Position numbers and translations under genes: made by a program. Shown piece after piece: positions 61,820 to 64,000 of a stretch of DNA of 64,000 nt. Source of the DNA: Pseudomonadota bacterium (GTDB taxonomy: Bacteria; Pseudomonadota; Alphaproteobacteria; Rhizobiales; Xanthobacteraceae); the NCBI GenBank assembly GCA_023422775.1, contig JAFAGM010000031.1, positions 62,001 through 126,000 of the forward strand, read 5' to 3'. Under the pieces are notes generated by a model that saw nothing but the letters and a program-made list of their open reading frames with translations, was not told the origin of the DNA and ran no database searches. Within the stretch, counting starts at the first letter, position 1, and every line of letters starts with the position of its first letter.

Positions 61820-62689
61820 ATGGCCACTCCCCGCCTCGCCACATTCACCGTCAACGGCGCGCAGAGATATGGCGCCGTGACCGATGCCGGCATCGTCGAT
61901 CTCTCCGCACGTTTCGGAAAGGAGTTTCCAACGCTGCGCGAGGCCATCGCCGCCGGCGCCCTGATGCGGCTCGCCGAGGATGGCGCGCGGAATCAGCCCG
62001 ACCACGCGCTCGATGCGATCAAGTGGCAGCCGCCGATCCCCTCACCGGAAAAGATCATCTGCATCGGCGTCAACTATCCGGACCGCAACGCCGAATACAA
62101 GGACGGCCAGGACGCGCCGAAATATCCGAGCATGTTCATGCGCACGCCACGCTCCTTTGTCGGCCACAACGCGCCGCTGATCCGCCCGCGCGCTTCCGCG
62201 CAGCTCGATTACGAGGGCGAGCTGGTGCTGATTATCGGCAAGGCCGGCCGGCACATCAGGGAGGCCGACGCGCTCGATCACATCGCCGCCGTCACGCTGT
62301 GCAACGAGGGCACCATCCGGGACTGGGTGCGGCACGCCAAGTTCAACGTAACGCAGGGCAAGAATTTCGATTCCACCGGCAGCCTTGGCCCATGGATCGT
62401 GCCCTACACCAATGAGAGCCAGATCGCCGACATCCGCCTGACCACGCGGGTCAATGGCGAGACGCGGCAGGACGACCGCACCGGACGGTTGATCTTCGGC
62501 TTCCGTTACCTCATCAACTATCTCTCGACTTTCACTACGCTGGTGCCCGGTGACGTCATCGTGACGGGAACGCCGACAGGCGCGGGTGCACGGTTCGATC
62601 CGCCGCGCTATCTCAAGCCCGGCGACGTCATCGAGGTTGAAGCCGACGGGGTCGGCGTGCTGAAGAACGGCGTGGCCGACGAAGCCTGA
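61820..62689 (+). CDS. Fumarylacetoacetate hydrolase family protein (HpaG-like)
   Basis: FAH-family enzyme of 289 residues, probably the isomerase/decarboxylase step acting on the opened homoprotocatechuate skeleton. Family motifs: IICIGVNYPDRNAEYK, LDYEGELVLIIGKAGRHI, WVRHAKFNVTQGKNFDSTGS and TLVPGDVIVTGTPTGAGARF. Such enzymes are called HpaG or, more loosely, 2-hydroxyhepta-2,4-diene-1,7-dioate isomerase. Starts 11 bases after hpaD. No hpaH hydratase, hpaB/hpaC monooxygenase genes are visible. Confidence 0.85.
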   Translation: MATPRLATFTVNGAQRYGAVTDAGIVDLSARFGKEFPTLREAIAAGALMRLAEDGARNQPDHALDAIKWQPPIPSPEKIICIGVNYPDRNAEYKDGQDAPKYPSMFMRTPRSFVGHNAPLIRPRASAQLDYEGELVLIIGKAGRHIREADALDHIAAVTLCNEGTIRDWVRHAKFNVTQGKNFDSTGSLGPWIVPYTNESQIADIRLTTRVNGETRQDDRTGRLIFGFRYLINYLSTFTTLVPGDVIVTGTPTGAGARFDPPRYLKPGDVIEVEADGVGVLKNGVADEA

Positions 62690-62717
62690 GAATTCCTGCA
62701 AACGAGTGGATACACCA

Positions 62718-64000
62718 ATGACATCAACCTCCGGCGGCGAAGCGATCGTCAATGGCCTCGTCGCGCACGGCGTCGACACCGTGTTCGGCCTGCCCGGCGC
62801 GCAGATCTACGGCCTGTTCGACGCCTTCCATCAGGCGCAGCTGAAGGTAATCGGCGCGCGGCACGAGCAGGCCTGCGGCTACATGGCCTTCGGCTATGCG
62901 CGATCTTCAGGCAAGCCCGGCGTGTTCAGCGTGGTGCCCGGTCCCGGCGTGCTCAACGCCAGCGCGGCGCTGCTGACCGCGTTCGGCTGCAACGAGCCGG
63001 TGCTCTGCCTCACCGGGCAGGTGCCGACGAATTTTCTCGGCAAGGGCCGCGGCCATCTGCACGAGATGCCGGATCAGCTCGCGACGCTGCGCACTTTCGT
63101 GAAATGGGCCGAGCGCATCGAATATCCGGACACGGCACCGGCGATGGTATCGCGCGCGTTTCAGGAAATGCTGTCGGGACGACGCGGCCCGGTATCGCTG
63201 GAAATGCCGTGGGACGTCTTCACCCAGCGCGCGCAGGTGGGCGCTTCCACGGTGCTCGATACCCTGCCCGCGCCACAGCCCGACCCGGACCGCATCAAGG
63301 CGGCGGCGGCCCTGGTCAAGGGCAGCAAGCGGCCGATGATCTTCGTCGGCAGCGGCGCGATCCATGCGCGCGAGGAGATCCTCGAACTCGCCGAGATGAT
63401 CGACGCACCTGTCGTGGCGTTCCGCAGCGGACGCGGCATCGTCTCCAACGCGCACGAACTGGGGCTGACGATGGCGGCGGCCTACAAGCTATGGCCGAAC
63501 ACCGACCTGATGATCGGGATCGGCACGCGGATGGAATTGCCCGCATCGGGATTCCGCTGGCCGTACCAGCCGCAGGGATTGAAATCCGTCCGGATCGATA
63601 TCGACCCGGTGGAAATGCGCCGTCTTGTGTCCGACGCTCCGGTGGTCGCGGACGCCAGGACGGGCACTGCCGATCTGGTCGCAGCCGTCAGGAAGGCCGG
63701 CTACAGCAGGACCAGCGGCCGGCGCGCGGAGATCCGCGAGGCCACCGCAGCGGCGCAGCAGGAGATCCAGAAGATCCAGCCGCAGATGGCCTACCTGAAA
63801 ATCCTGCGCGAGGTGCTGCCGGTCAACGCGATCGTCACCGATGAGTTGTCACAGGTCGGCTTCGCTTCCTGGTACGGCTTCCCGGTCTACGAGCCGCGTA
63901 CCTTCATCACGTCGGGCTATCAGGGCACGCTCGGCTCCGGCTTCCCGACGGCGCTCGGCGCCAAGGTCGCCAATCCGGACCGGCCGGTAGTCGCGATCAC
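62718..64000 (+). CDS. Thiamine diphosphate-binding enzyme, acetolactate-synthase-like (incomplete, runs off window)
   Basis: N-terminal 427 residues of a ThDP enzyme of the acetolactate synthase / benzoylformate decarboxylase group. It has the N-terminal pyrimidine domain (GVDTVFGLPGAQIYGLFDAF, with the catalytic Glu in ARHEQACGYMAFGYARSSGK), a central domain (RPMIFVGSGAIHAREEI) and the beginning of the C-terminal domain (NAIVTDELSQVGFASWYGFP, GYQGTLGSGFPTALGAKVAN). Its substrate is unknown. It starts 28 bases after the FAH-family gene, so it may belong to the hpa operon. Confidence 0.88.
   Translation, partial: MTSTSGGEAIVNGLVAHGVDTVFGLPGAQIYGLFDAFHQAQLKVIGARHEQACGYMAFGYARSSGKPGVFSVVPGPGVLNASAALLTAFGCNEPVLCLTGQVPTNFLGKGRGHLHEMPDQLATLRTFVKWAERIEYPDTAPAMVSRAFQEMLSGRRGPVSLEMPWDVFTQRAQVGASTVLDTLPAPQPDPDRIKAAAALVKGSKRPMIFVGSGAIHAREEILELAEMIDAPVVAFRSGRGIVSNAHELGLTMAAAYKLWPNTDLMIGIGTRMELPASGFRWPYQPQGLKSVRIDIDPVEMRRLVSDAPVVADARTGTADLVAAVRKAGYSRTSGRRAEIREATAAAQQEIQKIQPQMAYLKILREVLPVNAIVTDELSQVGFASWYGFPVYEPRTFITSGYQGTLGSGFPTALGAKVANPDRPVVAI

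Noticed and set aside
1..64000. tRNA or rRNA genes, CRISPR arrays, phage or transposase genes
   Set aside because: None seen. The only recurrent elements are short palindromic repeats, which lack spacers and transposase genes.

Overview
This window is high-GC alphaproteobacterial chromosome, most likely Bradyrhizobium or a close relative in the Nitrobacteraceae (Rhodopseudomonas type). The genus call rests on three things: a hopanoid locus that includes hpnO and an hpnP-like C-2 methylase, an imuA-imuB-dnaE2 cassette with an alphaproteobacterial LexA box, and many short palindromic repeats of the 'cattgcgagcgcagcgaagc' kind. No rRNA, tRNA, CRISPR array, insertion sequence or prophage was seen. 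The only mobile-looking DNA is small repeats of several families.

Layout. 1-1826: end of a metal/drug RND efflux operon (minus). 1951-6612: CoA transferase, SDR oxidoreductase, a membrane protein of unknown role, a PilZ protein and an MgtC-like protein. 6859-9760: a DevBCA/MacB-type ABC exporter operon. 9891-10306: two very small genes. 10315-16245 (minus): SOS mutagenesis operon imuA-imuB-dnaE2 behind a LexA box at 16312-16326. 17037-17960: polyphosphate kinase 2, preceded by a long leader that may hold a small RNA. 18034-22423: M20 amidohydrolase, GMC oxidoreductase with a coupled alpha/beta hydrolase, and a GFA-family protein.

22536-35764 is the hopanoid locus. It runs hpnO, a DUF2147 protein, hpnN, ispH-hpnH, then the tightly overlapping minus-strand operon hpnC-hpnD-hpnE-shc-hpnG. 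Together these make squalene from farnesyl diphosphate, cyclise it, extend it to C35, trim the adenine, aminate it and carry it to the outer membrane. 35953-40704 holds two small secreted proteins and a second MMPL/RND pump paired with an unrecognised protein. 41008-44920 is eutB-hpnP-eutC: a hopanoid C-2 methylase candidate lying between the two subunits of ethanolamine ammonia-lyase. All three enzymes are of B12-dependent families.

45247-46995 is a chemoreceptor. 47272-54028 is a transglutaminase / ATP-grasp / alpha-E / DUF2126 cluster thought to modify or make a peptide of unknown identity. 54243-57869 is a sugar-acid-type set (UxaA-like dehydratase, HpaI-like aldolase, Ldh-type dehydrogenase). 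58081-62689 is a homoprotocatechuate meta-cleavage cluster (hpaR, then divergent hpaF, hpaE, hpaD and a fumarylacetoacetate-hydrolase-family gene). The window ends inside a ThDP-dependent enzyme.

The items most worth a second look are: two unrelated palindromic repeats inserted in frame in neighbouring genes of one SOS operon (imuB and dnaE2), hpnP inside the eut gene pair, the second RND pump plus unknown protein, and a promoter/two-hairpin element upstream of ppk2.
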